In this document: in pieces, positions 1-7,834 of the stretch
Layout: every line of letters starts with the position of its first letter
How positions within the stretch are numbered: the first letter of the stretch is position 1
Assembly (NCBI GenBank): GCA_050847315.1
Contig: CP193791.1
Source: Cedecea sp000277545
GTDB lineage: Bacteria > Pseudomonadota > Gammaproteobacteria > Enterobacterales > Enterobacteriaceae
DNA length: 64,000 bases
Reading direction: 5' to 3' (one strand)
Program-made: the position numbers and the translations under genes
The notes under the pieces: generated by a model
The model's database searches: none
Told to the model about the DNA's origin: nothing
Seen by the model: only the letters and a program-made list of their open reading frames with translations

Positions 1-218
1 CCGTTGACCGCGGCGAACTGGAAAGCGGTGACCTGGTGTTCTTCCGTACCCAGGGCCGTGGCACCGCCGATCACGTTGGCGTCTACGTTGGCAACGGGAA
101 GTTTATTCAGTCCCCGCGCAGCGGCCGCGATATTCAGATCACCTCCCTGAGCGAAGATTACTGGCAGCGCCATTACGTGGGCGCCCGCCGGGTCATGACG
201 CCAAAAACTATTCGTTAA
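1..218 (+). CDS. mepH: Murein DD-endopeptidase MepH (YdhO), C-terminal fragment
   Basis: Only the last 71 codons are present; the frame is open from base 3 and the gene begins outside the window. The visible protein is the end of an NlpC/P60 papain-like domain: a GDLVFF strand, then ADHVGVYVG, which carries the catalytic His of the family, then a short basic C-terminus. NlpC/P60 enzymes cleave murein peptides in the periplasm. I assign it to mepH because in E. coli this gene lies immediately upstream of sodB on the same strand, as here. A second NlpC/P60 gene (nlpC) lies at 52.5-53 kb. The catalytic Cys is not in the window. Confidence 0.85.
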   Translation, partial: VDRGELESGDLVFFRTQGRGTADHVGVYVGNGKFIQSPRSGRDIQITSLSEDYWQRHYVGARRVMTPKTIR

Positions 219-261
219 TCTTATCGCGCCCTTTCGGGCTAATCAGACTGATTAAAATATT

Positions 262-289
262 AACAGCCCGGCACGGGCTGTTTTATTTT
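262..289 (+). terminator. Rho-independent terminator after mepH
   Basis: A perfect 9-bp stem (aacagcccg / cgggctgtt) with a 3-nt loop is followed by a T-rich tract. It sits between the mepH stop and sodB and separates the two transcription units. Confidence 0.85.
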
Positions 290-388
290 GTTGTTTCATT
301 GCGCTTTTTTGCACTCTCGTAATTTGCTAACCTTATGACCACACAAAATGTAGCTATATTGTGAAGCAAAATAACAAGGAGTGAAGCC

Positions 389-970
389 ATGTCGTTCGAA
401 CTACCCGCCCTGCCCTATGCCAAAGATGCGCTGGCACCGCATATCTCAGCCGAAACCCTCGAATACCATTACGGCAAACACCACCAGACCTACGTCACTA
501 ACCTGAATAATCTGATCAAAGGCAGCCCGTTTGAAGGTAAAACGCTGGAAGAGATCGTGACAGGATCTGACGGCGGGATCTTCAATAACGCGGCCCAGGT
601 CTGGAACCATACGTTCTACTGGCACTGCCTGGCGCCGAATGCCGGCGGGGAGCCGACCGGTGACGTGCTGGCAGCCATCAACCACGCTTTTGGCAGCGTG
701 GAAGCCTTTAAAAAGCAGTTCACCGAAGCGGCCATCAAAAACTTCGGCTCCGGCTGGACATGGCTGGTGAAAAATAGCGACGGCAGCCTGGCTATCGTCT
801 CGACCTCTAACGCAGGTACCCCATTAACAACCGGAGCAAAACCGCTGCTGACCGTGGACGTATGGGAACATGCTTACTACATCGATTATCGCAACGCTCG
901 CCCGGTTTATCTCGACCACTTCTGGGCGCTGGTCAACTGGGAATTTGTTGCGCAAAACCTGGCAGGCTGA
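389..970 (+). CDS. sodB: Iron superoxide dismutase SodB
   Basis: This 193-residue protein is a cytoplasmic Fe-type superoxide dismutase that converts superoxide to hydrogen peroxide and oxygen. The metal ligands are visible at the E. coli positions: His27, His74, Asp157 and His161 (in VDVWEHAYY). The length equals E. coli SodB. The start is supported by an AAGGAG ribosome site 8 nt upstream. In E. coli the mRNA leader is paired by the RyhB sRNA when iron is scarce. The short leader ending in AACAAGGAGTGAAGCC looks like that region, but RyhB control here is inferred. The gene stands alone between two terminators. Confidence 0.97.
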   Translation: MSFELPALPYAKDALAPHISAETLEYHYGKHHQTYVTNLNNLIKGSPFEGKTLEEIVTGSDGGIFNNAAQVWNHTFYWHCLAPNAGGEPTGDVLAAINHAFGSVEAFKKQFTEAAIKNFGSGWTWLVKNSDGSLAIVSTSNAGTPLTTGAKPLLTVDVWEHAYYIDYRNARPVYLDHFWALVNWEFVAQNLAG

Positions 971-1025
971 TTTTTAGCGGTTAACCACGAAGGAGGGAAG
1001 CAACGCTTTTCTTCTATATACGAGA

Positions 1026-1049
1026 AGGGCCGCGAAAGCGGCCCTTTGT
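1026..1049. terminator. Bidirectional terminator between sodB and ynhF
   Basis: An 8-bp stem (agggccgc / gcggccct) with a GAAA tetraloop ends in TTTGT. It lies between the convergent sodB and ynhF genes and can serve both strands. Confidence 0.85.
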
Positions 1050-1052
1050 AAA

Positions 1053-1142
1053 TCAGTGCAGGACGGCGGTTAGCGCCCCGGCAACAATCAGACTCAGTAC
1101 GATAACCGTAGTCACCACGGAAAACTTCAGATCGGTACTCAT
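1053..1142 (-). CDS. ynhF: Small membrane protein YnhF
   Basis: This 29-codon gene is easily missed because of its length. The product begins MSTDLKFSVV and ends TAVLH, with one hydrophobic helix spanning roughly residues 8-26. It matches the E. coli inner-membrane small protein YnhF almost residue for residue as I recall it. An AAGGAG site lies 7 nt before the ATG. In E. coli ynhF lies in this same sodB-purR interval, where the MFS gene ydhP is also found. ydhP is absent here, so the small gene has outlasted its neighbour. Its function is unknown. Confidence 0.9.
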   Translation of the reverse strand: MSTDLKFSVVTTVIVLSLIVAGALTAVLH

Positions 1143-1374
1143 CGTAAGCTCCTTTTATTTCCCTACAAAGTGTATGTGGGGTGATTTTCCCACAATTAGC
1201 GATAAAAATCCTGCTGGATTTGCACAGATATCGGTTTTCCCTCTTCCACTTTGCCCCGGGATAAGCCAAAATCCTTCGCTAATTTACCGCGTATCGCCCG
1301 GCAACGCCCTCCTCCCGCTGTATGTCGCATCCCCGACAGGCCTGGAACCAACGTGTTGCCCCAGGAGTTAGCGA

Positions 1375-1390
1375 AGGCAAACGTTTAACA
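1375..1390 (+). promoter_or_regulatory. PurR operator O1 upstream of purR
   Basis: The bases aggcaaacgtttaaca match 11 of 16 positions of the PUR box ACGCAAACGTTTGCGT, including the whole GCAAACGTTT core. E. coli purR is autorepressed through an operator in its leader and a second one in the coding region, and both are found here. Confidence 0.75.
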
Positions 1391-1434
1391 CATGAGTTAT
1401 CAGGAGTTTACGATATGGTCTGGAGTGACATCTA

Positions 1435-2460
1435 ATGGCAACGATTAAGGACGTAGCGAAGCGCGCAAACGTTTCCACTACCACTGTGTCACATGTCATT
1501 AACAAGACCCGTTTTGTGGCGGAAGAGACACGCAACGCCGTCTGGGCAGCCATCAAAGAGCTGCACTATTCGCCTAGCGCCGTGGCTCGCAGCCTGAAGG
1601 TCAACCACACCAAATCCATCGGCCTGCTTGCTACCTCAAGCGAAGCCCCTTATTTTGCGGAAATTATTGAATCCGTTGAGAACAGCTGTTTCGCCAAGGG
1701 CTACACCCTGATTCTGGGCAACGCGCACAACAACTTTGAAAAGCAGCGTGCATACCTGTCCATGATGGCGCAAAAACGCGTGGATGGGCTGCTGGTCATG
1801 TGTTCCGAATACCCTGAGACGCTGCTTTCAACCCTGGAAGAGTACCGCCATATTCCGATGGTGGTGATGGACTGGGGCGAAGCTCGTGCGGACTTTACCG
1901 ATTCCGTGGTCGATAATGCCTTCCACGGCGGCTACCTTGCGGGCCGCTACCTGATTGAACGTGGCCATCGCGATATCGGTGCTATTCCGGGTCAGCTGGA
2001 GCGAAATACCGGCGGCGGCCGCCATGCAGGGTTCCTGAAGGCACTTGAAGAAGCCAATATCAAAGTGCCAGATAACTGGGTGGTTCAGGGTGATTTCGAA
2101 CCAGAGTCTGGTTATCGCGCCATGCAGCAACTGCTTAACCAGCCGCATCGCCCTACCGCCGTTTTCTGCGGCGGCGATATTATGGCGATGGGTGCAATTT
2201 GCGCCGCAGACGAAATGGGGCTGCGCGTGCCGCAGGACATTTCTATCATCGGCTATGACAACGTGCGCAACGCCCGCTATTTCTCTCCGGCGCTGACCAC
2301 AATCCACCAGCCGAAAGAGCGCCTGGGCGAAACGGCGTTTAACATGCTGCTCGACCGCATCATTAATAAGCGCGAAGAGTCGCAGACGATTGAAGTCCAT
2401 CCTCGTCTGATTGAACGCCGCTCGGTGGCCGACGGTCCGTTCCGCGATTACCGCCGCTAA
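1435..2460 (+). CDS. purR: Purine repressor PurR (LacI family)
   Basis: This 341-residue regulator has the E. coli length. Residues 2-45 form the LacI-type helix-turn-helix (IKDVAKRANVSTTTVSHVIN) and hinge helix (SPSAVARSLK). The rest is a periplasmic-binding-protein-like domain that binds hypoxanthine or guanine as corepressors. It represses purine biosynthesis genes and itself. Two PUR boxes are seen, one upstream and one at codons 10-15. Its 3' end overlaps the convergent punR gene by 4 bp, so no terminator fits between them. Confidence 0.97.
   Translation: MATIKDVAKRANVSTTTVSHVINKTRFVAEETRNAVWAAIKELHYSPSAVARSLKVNHTKSIGLLATSSEAPYFAEIIESVENSCFAKGYTLILGNAHNNFEKQRAYLSMMAQKRVDGLLVMCSEYPETLLSTLEEYRHIPMVVMDWGEARADFTDSVVDNAFHGGYLAGRYLIERGHRDIGAIPGQLERNTGGGRHAGFLKALEEANIKVPDNWVVQGDFEPESGYRAMQQLLNQPHRPTAVFCGGDIMAMGAICAADEMGLRVPQDISIIGYDNVRNARYFSPALTTIHQPKERLGETAFNMLLDRIINKREESQTIEVHPRLIERRSVADGPFRDYRR
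1463..1478 (+). promoter_or_regulatory. PurR operator O2 inside purR coding sequence
   Basis: The bases gcgcaaacgtttccac match the PUR box at 12 of 16 positions and retain the CGCAAACGTTT core. The site overlaps the codons of the recognition helix region of PurR. It corresponds to the intragenic O2 of E. coli purR. Confidence 0.7.
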
Positions 2461-3395
2461 GCCTCTTCGGGGGCCGGGAATGTGTTACCCGGCTCCTGCA
2501 GCCACTCCTGATTCATCGTCTCACTGTCACCCAAATAGTCCAGCAGCCAGCTCAAAGCGGGCGAAGCATCGTCCTGCCGCCAGGTTAAGCAGCAGGCCGC
2601 GTCCGGGAATGGATTCTCCAGCATCAGCTCTTTCCAGTCGCCCCTGACGAGCCACGGCTGGGCAATGTGCGTCGGCACCATACCAATGCATAATCCCGCC
2701 GTCAGGCAATCCGCCCCCGACGCCCAGTCCGGCACCACCACGCGGCGTTGGTTGTCCAGCAGCCAGGTAATGCGCTTGGGTAACGAACGGGATGTGTCTT
2801 CCAGCACAAGGGATGGCCAGGGACGGATGTCATCATCCAGAATAATACCTTCCCGTTTCGCAAGCGGATGGTCAGCGGAAACCACGCAGCGCCAGCTTAG
2901 CGCCCCCATGTCCCGAAATGCGTAACGCCCCCCGACCGGGATAGCCTGCGTGGCGCCAATCGCCGCCTCAACTCGCCCGTCGGCAAGCGCATCCCACACG
3001 CCGTTGAACACTTCCTGGGAAACCCTTAACTCGATATCCGGGAAATGACGATAAAAATCCAGCACCAGCTGGCGAGTACGCTCAGGTTTAACGATATTGT
3101 CTACCGCAATGGACAGGTGCCCACGCCAGCCGTTGGCTATCTGCTGGCACTGCTGGCGCGTTGCCATCATTTTTTTGATAACAGACCGACCTTCTTTGAG
3201 AAAAAACGCCCCGGCGGCGGTCAGCTCAACGTCCCGATGACGCCGTTCAAACAGCGGCACGGCCAGCCACTCTTCAAGCTGACGCACCGTGTAGCTAATG
3301 GCAGAAGGCACGCGATGAAGCTCCTGGGCTGCACCGCTAAAGCTGCCGTTTCGCGCCACGGCATCAACCACTTCCAGCGAATATTCAGACCACAT
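2457..3395 (-). CDS. punR: LysR-type regulator PunR (YdhB)
   Basis: The protein is a 312-residue LysR-type regulator. Residues 1-60 form the winged helix-turn-helix (YSLEVVDAVARNGSFSGAAQELHRV, then AISYTVRQLEEWL), followed by a substrate-binding domain. A longer in-frame start exists 12 codons upstream, but MWSEYSLEVV matches the E. coli YdhB start as I recall it. YdhB has been renamed PunR, an activator of the adjacent purine nucleoside transporter gene punC, and the divergent arrangement is conserved here. The 3' end overlaps purR tail to tail by 4 bp. Confidence 0.92.
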   Translation of the reverse strand: MWSEYSLEVVDAVARNGSFSGAAQELHRVPSAISYTVRQLEEWLAVPLFERRHRDVELTAAGAFFLKEGRSVIKKMMATRQQCQQIANGWRGHLSIAVDNIVKPERTRQLVLDFYRHFPDIELRVSQEVFNGVWDALADGRVEAAIGATQAIPVGGRYAFRDMGALSWRCVVSADHPLAKREGIILDDDIRPWPSLVLEDTSRSLPKRITWLLDNQRRVVVPDWASGADCLTAGLCIGMVPTHIAQPWLVRGDWKELMLENPFPDAACCLTWRQDDASPALSWLLDYLGDSETMNQEWLQEPGNTFPAPEEA

Positions 3396-3509
3396 ATTTC
3401 TGCCTGCAAAAAATTTGAATGCAATTTGCAAATATTAGCGTTTCACAAGCGGTTTTGCACTCCGTAGACTCCTGCCCCGTTAACCTGCTATCAAAATCAA
3501 GAGTGAAAC
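3396..3509. promoter_or_regulatory. Divergent punR/punC promoter region
   Basis: This 114-bp interval carries both divergent promoters. It contains AT-rich runs and the near-symmetric words TTTGAATGCAATTTGCAAAT, plausible for LysR T-N11-A binding. I cannot delimit the operator by eye. Confidence 0.5.
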
Positions 3510-4712
3510 ATGCAACCATCAAAGGGATTTCTTATCTGGCTTGCGGGGCTGAGCGTGCTGGGTTTCCTGGCCACCGACATGTACCTGCCCGCCTTTGCCG
3601 CCATTCAACAAGATCTGGGTACCACCGCCTCCGCCGTGAGTGCCAGCCTGAGCCTGTTCCTCGCCGGCTTTGCTTTTGCCCAGCTAATCTGGGGCCCGCT
3701 TTCCGACCGCTTCGGGCGTAAACCTGTGCTGTTGATTGGCCTGGCCATGTTTGCCGTCGGCTGTATCGGAATGCTTTGGGTGCAGGATGCCACCACGCTG
3801 CTGGTGCTTCGCTTTGTTCAGGCCGTGGGCGTTTGCTCAGCCGCCGTTAGCTGGCAGGCCCTGGTGACTGATTATTATCCCGCCAACCGCGCTGGCCGCA
3901 TTTTTGCCACCATCATGCCGCTGGTCGGGCTTTCTCCGGCGCTGGCCCCGCTGCTGGGCAGCTGGCTGCTGAACCATTTTGAATGGCAGGCTATTTTTGC
4001 CGTGCTGTTCGCCGTCGCTTTGCTGCTGATGATCCCCACGTTGCGCCTCAAGCCCCGGATTCAGCACCACGGGCAAACCGAAAACAATAAAGTCAGCTTC
4101 TTCTCTTTATTACGTTCCCGCGTTTACGGTGGCAACGTGCTGATTTACGCCGCCTGTTCCGCCAGCTTTTTCGCCTGGCTTACCGGCTCGCCATTTATTC
4201 TGAATGAGATGGGCTACAGCCCCGCGGCGATTGGCCTGAGCTACATGCCGCAGACTGTCGCTTTCCTGGTTGGTGGCTATGGCTGCCGCAGCGCGCTGCA
4301 AAAGTGGAGTGGCAAACAGCTACTTCCGTGGCTGCTGGCTCTGTATACCCTGAGCGTGGTCGCCACCTGGGGCGTGGCGGTGAGCGGCCATGCTGATCTG
4401 ACGCTGCTGCTTATTCCGTTCTGCGTGATGGCCGCGGCGAACGGCGCCATCTACCCTATCGTGGTGTCCTCGGCTCTGCTGCCTTTCCCGCAGGCAACCG
4501 GGAAAGCCGCTGCCCTGCAAAACACCCTGCAGCTTGGGCTTTGCTTCCTGGCAAGCTTAATGGTTTCCTGGCTGGTCACTACGCCGCTGCTGACCACCAC
4601 CAGCGTGATGCTGGCGACAGTCCTGCTTGCTGGTCTGGGCTATGCCCTGCAACACGCGGCCCAACGCAAAGCACCCAACAAGGGCCACAGCGAGCTGTCC
4701 CGCGCACAGTAA
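3510..4712 (+). CDS. punC: MFS purine nucleoside transporter PunC (YdhC)
   Basis: This 400-residue protein is a 12-helix major facilitator of the Bcr/CflA drug-resistance subfamily. The first helix carries the family pattern LGFLATDMYLPAF, and the loop after helix 2 carries the MFS signature GPLSDRFGRKP near residues 62-73. E. coli YdhC (PunC) is described as a purine nucleoside importer activated by PunR. The divergent regulator gene supports the same role here. The extended Bcr/CflA family also contains efflux pumps, so direction and substrate are inferred. Confidence 0.9.
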   Translation: MQPSKGFLIWLAGLSVLGFLATDMYLPAFAAIQQDLGTTASAVSASLSLFLAGFAFAQLIWGPLSDRFGRKPVLLIGLAMFAVGCIGMLWVQDATTLLVLRFVQAVGVCSAAVSWQALVTDYYPANRAGRIFATIMPLVGLSPALAPLLGSWLLNHFEWQAIFAVLFAVALLLMIPTLRLKPRIQHHGQTENNKVSFFSLLRSRVYGGNVLIYAACSASFFAWLTGSPFILNEMGYSPAAIGLSYMPQTVAFLVGGYGCRSALQKWSGKQLLPWLLALYTLSVVATWGVAVSGHADLTLLLIPFCVMAAANGAIYPIVVSSALLPFPQATGKAAALQNTLQLGLCFLASLMVSWLVTTPLLTTTSVMLATVLLAGLGYALQHAAQRKAPNKGHSELSRAQ

Positions 4713-4830
4713 CCTGCATGATAATGTGAATGTTGTGTGATTAGCTTGCTAACAATATTCCATTGAACCCTCAATTAAACGGGCTTATAGTAATTGCGGT
4801 TCTACGATAAGCCTTATCAATTTTATTTTG

Positions 4831-4855
4831 CGGAAGCCGGAGCGCTTCCGTTTTT
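4831..4855 (+). promoter_or_regulatory. Terminator-like hairpin in the punC-cfa interval (4713-5008)
   Basis: A 7-bp stem (cggaagc / gcttccg) is followed by five T residues. The 296-bp interval otherwise holds no gene. The hairpin could terminate punC transcripts or be part of a long cfa leader. E. coli cfa has a long leader (bound by the RydC sRNA) and a second sigma-S promoter closer to the gene. Which role applies here cannot be decided from sequence. Confidence 0.5.
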
Positions 4856-5008
4856 CCATGGATGGCCTTTCAGTAAGGGAGAATCCCTCCTTTCTCTGTT
4901 CTACGTCGGATATCAGGCACGCGGAATTTTCCGTGAGAGTTCTCACAAGCCGGGAATAGCGTCTACGCTGTTTTAAGGTTCTGATCACAACAAGGTGATG
5001 GAGAAGCT

Positions 5009-6157
5009 ATGAGTTCATCGTGTATAGAAGAAGTGAGCGTACGAGATAACGAATGGTATCGTATCGCAAATGAAATGCTGAGCCGGGCAGGTATCACCCT
5101 CAACGGCCCAAACCCCTTTGATATTCAGGTCAAAAACCCGAACTTTTTTAAACGCGTTCTGCAGGAAGGTTCTCTCGGCCTTGGCGAAAGCTATATGGAC
5201 GGCTGGTGGGAATGCGAACGGCTGGATATCTTTTTCACTAAAGTCCTGCGTGCCGGGCTGGAAAACCAACTCCCCCACCATTTCAAAGATACCCTGCGCA
5301 TTGCGGCGGCAAGACTGGTTAACCTGCAGTCTAAAAAACGCGCATGGATAGTCGGGAAAGAGCATTACGATCTTGGCAACGATCTGTTCAGCCGGATGCT
5401 GGACAAGCACATGCAATACTCCTGCGGTTACTGGAAAGACGCGACAAATCTCAGCGACGCTCAGGATGCCAAGCTCAAAATGATCTGCGAAAAACTGCAG
5501 CTGAAACCCGGTATGAAGCTGCTGGATATCGGCTGCGGCTGGGGCGGTCTGGCCGAGTTTGCAGCACGCAACTATGGCGTATCCGTCTTTGGTGTGACTA
5601 TCTCAGCAGAACAGCAAAAAATGGCGCAGGCGCGTTGCAAAGGCCTGGATGTCACCATCCTTTTACAGGACTACCGCGACCTGAACGAACAATTTGACCG
5701 CATTGTTTCCGTCGGCATGTTTGAGCACGTCGGGCCTAAAAATTATGCCACCTACTTTGACGTTGCCGACCGCAACCTCAAGCCGGACGGCATTTTCCTG
5801 CTACACACAATAGGTTCTAAAAAGACCGACAATAATGTCGATCCGTGGATCAATAAGTACATTTTCCCTAATGGCTGCCTGCCGTCGGTGCGGCAGATTG
5901 CCGACGCCAGCGAACCGCATTTTGTGATGGAAGACTGGCACAACTTCGGCGCCGACTATGACAAAACGCTGATGGCCTGGCACGAGCGTTTTCTGGCAAC
6001 CTGGTCAGAAATCGAAGGCAACTATTCTGAGCGCTTTAAAAGGATGTTTAGCTACTACCTGAATGCCTGCGCCGGCGCTTTCCGGGCGCGCGACATTCAG
6101 CTCTGGCAGGTTGTTTTCAGCCGGGGCATTGAGCACGGCCTGCGCGTACCCCGTTAA
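5009..6157 (+). CDS. cfa: Cyclopropane-fatty-acyl-phospholipid synthase
   Basis: The 382-residue enzyme matches E. coli Cfa in length. It transfers a methylene group from S-adenosylmethionine to cis double bonds of membrane phospholipid acyl chains, mostly on entry to stationary phase. The SAM-binding motif LLDIGCGWGGLAEFA lies near residues 170-185 and the active-site Cys139 is present in QYSCGYW. The N-terminal 120 residues form the lipid-interaction domain. The start follows GGTGATGGAG about 6 nt upstream. A terminator follows the gene, which is monocistronic. Confidence 0.97.
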   Translation: MSSSCIEEVSVRDNEWYRIANEMLSRAGITLNGPNPFDIQVKNPNFFKRVLQEGSLGLGESYMDGWWECERLDIFFTKVLRAGLENQLPHHFKDTLRIAAARLVNLQSKKRAWIVGKEHYDLGNDLFSRMLDKHMQYSCGYWKDATNLSDAQDAKLKMICEKLQLKPGMKLLDIGCGWGGLAEFAARNYGVSVFGVTISAEQQKMAQARCKGLDVTILLQDYRDLNEQFDRIVSVGMFEHVGPKNYATYFDVADRNLKPDGIFLLHTIGSKKTDNNVDPWINKYIFPNGCLPSVRQIADASEPHFVMEDWHNFGADYDKTLMAWHERFLATWSEIEGNYSERFKRMFSYYLNACAGAFRARDIQLWQVVFSRGIEHGLRVPR

Positions 6158-6162
6158 AACAG

Positions 6163-6187
6163 ACCCGGTGAATGCCGGGTTTTCTTC
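6163..6187 (+). terminator. Terminator after cfa
   Basis: A 6-bp stem (acccgg / ccgggt) with a 6-nt loop is followed by TTTCTTCTTT. Confidence 0.8.
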
Positions 6188-6212
6188 TTTGCAATTGTCT
6201 CTCTTTGCGCAC

Positions 6213-6234
6213 CAATGTGATTAACCTCACAGGT
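6213..6234 (+). promoter_or_regulatory. CRP-cAMP binding site upstream of the GH1 gene
   Basis: The core TGTGA-TTAACC-TCACA at 6216-6231 has both perfect CRP half-sites with the correct 6-bp spacer. It lies about 150 bp before the phospho-glucosidase start, so the gene is probably under catabolite control. Confidence 0.8.
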
Positions 6235-6292
6235 TTAGCCCTGCCTGCGCTTAGCGGCTTGATCTGCTTAACAGATATCATTTCCTGGGATG

Positions 6293-6304
6293 GAAACCGG
6301 TTTC
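6293..6304 (+). promoter_or_regulatory. LacI/GalR-type operator palindrome
   Basis: GAAACCGGTTTC is a perfect 12-bp palindrome with the central CG step typical of LacI/GalR-family operators. It resembles the operator reported for AscG, the beta-glucoside (asc) repressor. It lies 80 bp upstream of the GH1 start and downstream of the CRP site, a position suited to repression. Confidence 0.65.
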
Positions 6305-6383
6305 ATCAATCACAGACAATCTGGGCATTAGCCGTATCAATGATTGCCTGTCGGAGATGGCAGGTCAGACCGTGAGGACAACG

Positions 6384-7775
6384 ATGAAATACGCATTTCC
6401 TGAGCATTTCTGGTGGGGCAGCGCAGCCTCCGGCCCACAAACCGAGGGCGAAGCGCTGAACTTTGGCAAATCTGAAACCATCTGGGACCGATGGTTCGCC
6501 GAGCAGCCTAACCGTTTCCACCACGGCGTCGGGCCACAAAACACCTCAACTTTTTATCAGCGCTGGAAGCAAGACATCGCCCTGCTGAAAAAGCTCAATC
6601 ACAATACTTTCCGCACCTCCATTTCCTGGGCTCGTCTGATTCCCGAGGGCACGGGTGAAGTCAATCCGCTGGCGGTTGAGTTCTATAACCAGGTGATTGA
6701 CGAACTGTTGGCTCAGGGCATTAAGCCATTTATCAACCTGTACCACTTTGATATGCCCATGGTGATGCAGGAAAAAGGCGGCTGGGAAAGCCGTGAAGTG
6801 GTTGATGCCTATGCCGCCTACGCCAATACCTGTTTCGAGCTTTTCGGCGATCGCGTGAAGCACTGGTTTACCTTCAACGAGCCGGTTGTTCCGGTTGAAT
6901 GCGGCTACCTCTATGACTACCACTACCCTAACGTGGTGGATTTCAACCGCGCGGTGACCGTCGCTTACCACACCATGCTTGCCCACGCTAAAGCGGTCAA
7001 GGCTTACCATGCCCGCAGCGATGACGGCCAGATTGGCATCATTCTCAACCTGACGCCATCTTACCCTCGTTCGCAAAACCCGGCTGACGTAAAGGCCGCC
7101 AACCTGGCCGACCTGATGTTTAACCGCAGTTTCCTGGACCCGGCACTGCGCGGTGAATATCCTGCTGAGCTGGTCGCGTTCCTGAAAGAGCACGATAAAC
7201 TTCCGGCCTGTCAGCCTGAGGACAGAGCCCTGCTCGCTGCGGGCGTCGTAGACTTACTGGGGATTAACTACTACCAGCCGCGCCGCATTAAGTGTCGCGA
7301 CACGCTGGTTAACCCGGAAAGTCCGTTTATGCCGGAGTGGTTCTTTGAGTCCTACGAAATGCCGGGTCGCAAAATGAACCCTTATCGTGGCTGGGAAATC
7401 TACGAGCGCGGGATCTACGATATTCTCACCAATCTGCGTGAAAATTACGGCAACCCGGCCTGCTATATTTCAGAAAACGGCATGGGCGTCGAAAACGAAC
7501 AGCGCTTTATCGACAACGGCCAAATCAACGATGATTACCGGATTGATTTCGTTCGTGACCACCTGAAGTGGCTGCATAAGGGCATCAGCGAGGGCAGCAA
7601 CTGCCTTGGTTACCACATGTGGACATTTATCGATAACTGGTCATGGTGCAACGCCTACAAAAACCGCTATGGCTTTGTGTCGCTGGATCTTAATACCCAG
7701 CAGCGCACAATTAAGAAAAGCGGCGAGTGGTTTATGAAAACTGCAGTCGAAAACGGGTTTAACGAAGAAGATTAA
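6384..7775 (+). CDS. 6-phospho-beta-glucosidase, glycoside hydrolase family 1
   Basis: The 463-residue protein is a complete GH1 enzyme that would cleave phosphorylated beta-glucosides in the cytoplasm after PTS uptake. The acid/base Glu166 lies in TFNEP and the nucleophile Glu364 in ISENG. Ser420 in the NWSWCNAYKNRYG loop occupies the place of the Glu found in plain beta-glucosidases, which indicates a 6-phospho substrate. The classical Ser-x6-Lys-x-Tyr triad has Asn427 at the Lys place, with a Lys one residue earlier. I chose the ATG giving MKYAFPEHFWWG; a start nine codons upstream is unlikely. E. coli has no gene here, and no PTS permease or regulator is adjacent. Confidence 0.88.
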   Translation: MKYAFPEHFWWGSAASGPQTEGEALNFGKSETIWDRWFAEQPNRFHHGVGPQNTSTFYQRWKQDIALLKKLNHNTFRTSISWARLIPEGTGEVNPLAVEFYNQVIDELLAQGIKPFINLYHFDMPMVMQEKGGWESREVVDAYAAYANTCFELFGDRVKHWFTFNEPVVPVECGYLYDYHYPNVVDFNRAVTVAYHTMLAHAKAVKAYHARSDDGQIGIILNLTPSYPRSQNPADVKAANLADLMFNRSFLDPALRGEYPAELVAFLKEHDKLPACQPEDRALLAAGVVDLLGINYYQPRRIKCRDTLVNPESPFMPEWFFESYEMPGRKMNPYRGWEIYERGIYDILTNLRENYGNPACYISENGMGVENEQRFIDNGQINDDYRIDFVRDHLKWLHKGISEGSNCLGYHMWTFIDNWSWCNAYKNRYGFVSLDLNTQQRTIKKSGEWFMKTAVENGFNEED

Positions 7776-7792
7776 TCCTGGTTAAGAACGAG

Positions 7793-7819
7793 AAACGGGG
7801 CCAGCTGGCCCCGTTTTTT
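7793..7819. terminator. Terminator between the GH1 gene and ribE
   Basis: A perfect 10-bp stem (aaacggggcc / ggccccgttt) with an AGCT loop is followed by T residues. It is strongest for the plus-strand GH1 transcript and also lies at the end of convergent ribE. Confidence 0.9.
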
Positions 7820-7834
7820 ATGGCTAAAGAATGT

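Noticed and set aside
1174..1371. 65-codon open frame upstream of purR
   Set aside because: It lies in the purR promoter region before the PUR box, lacks a ribosome site and has no similarity I recognise.
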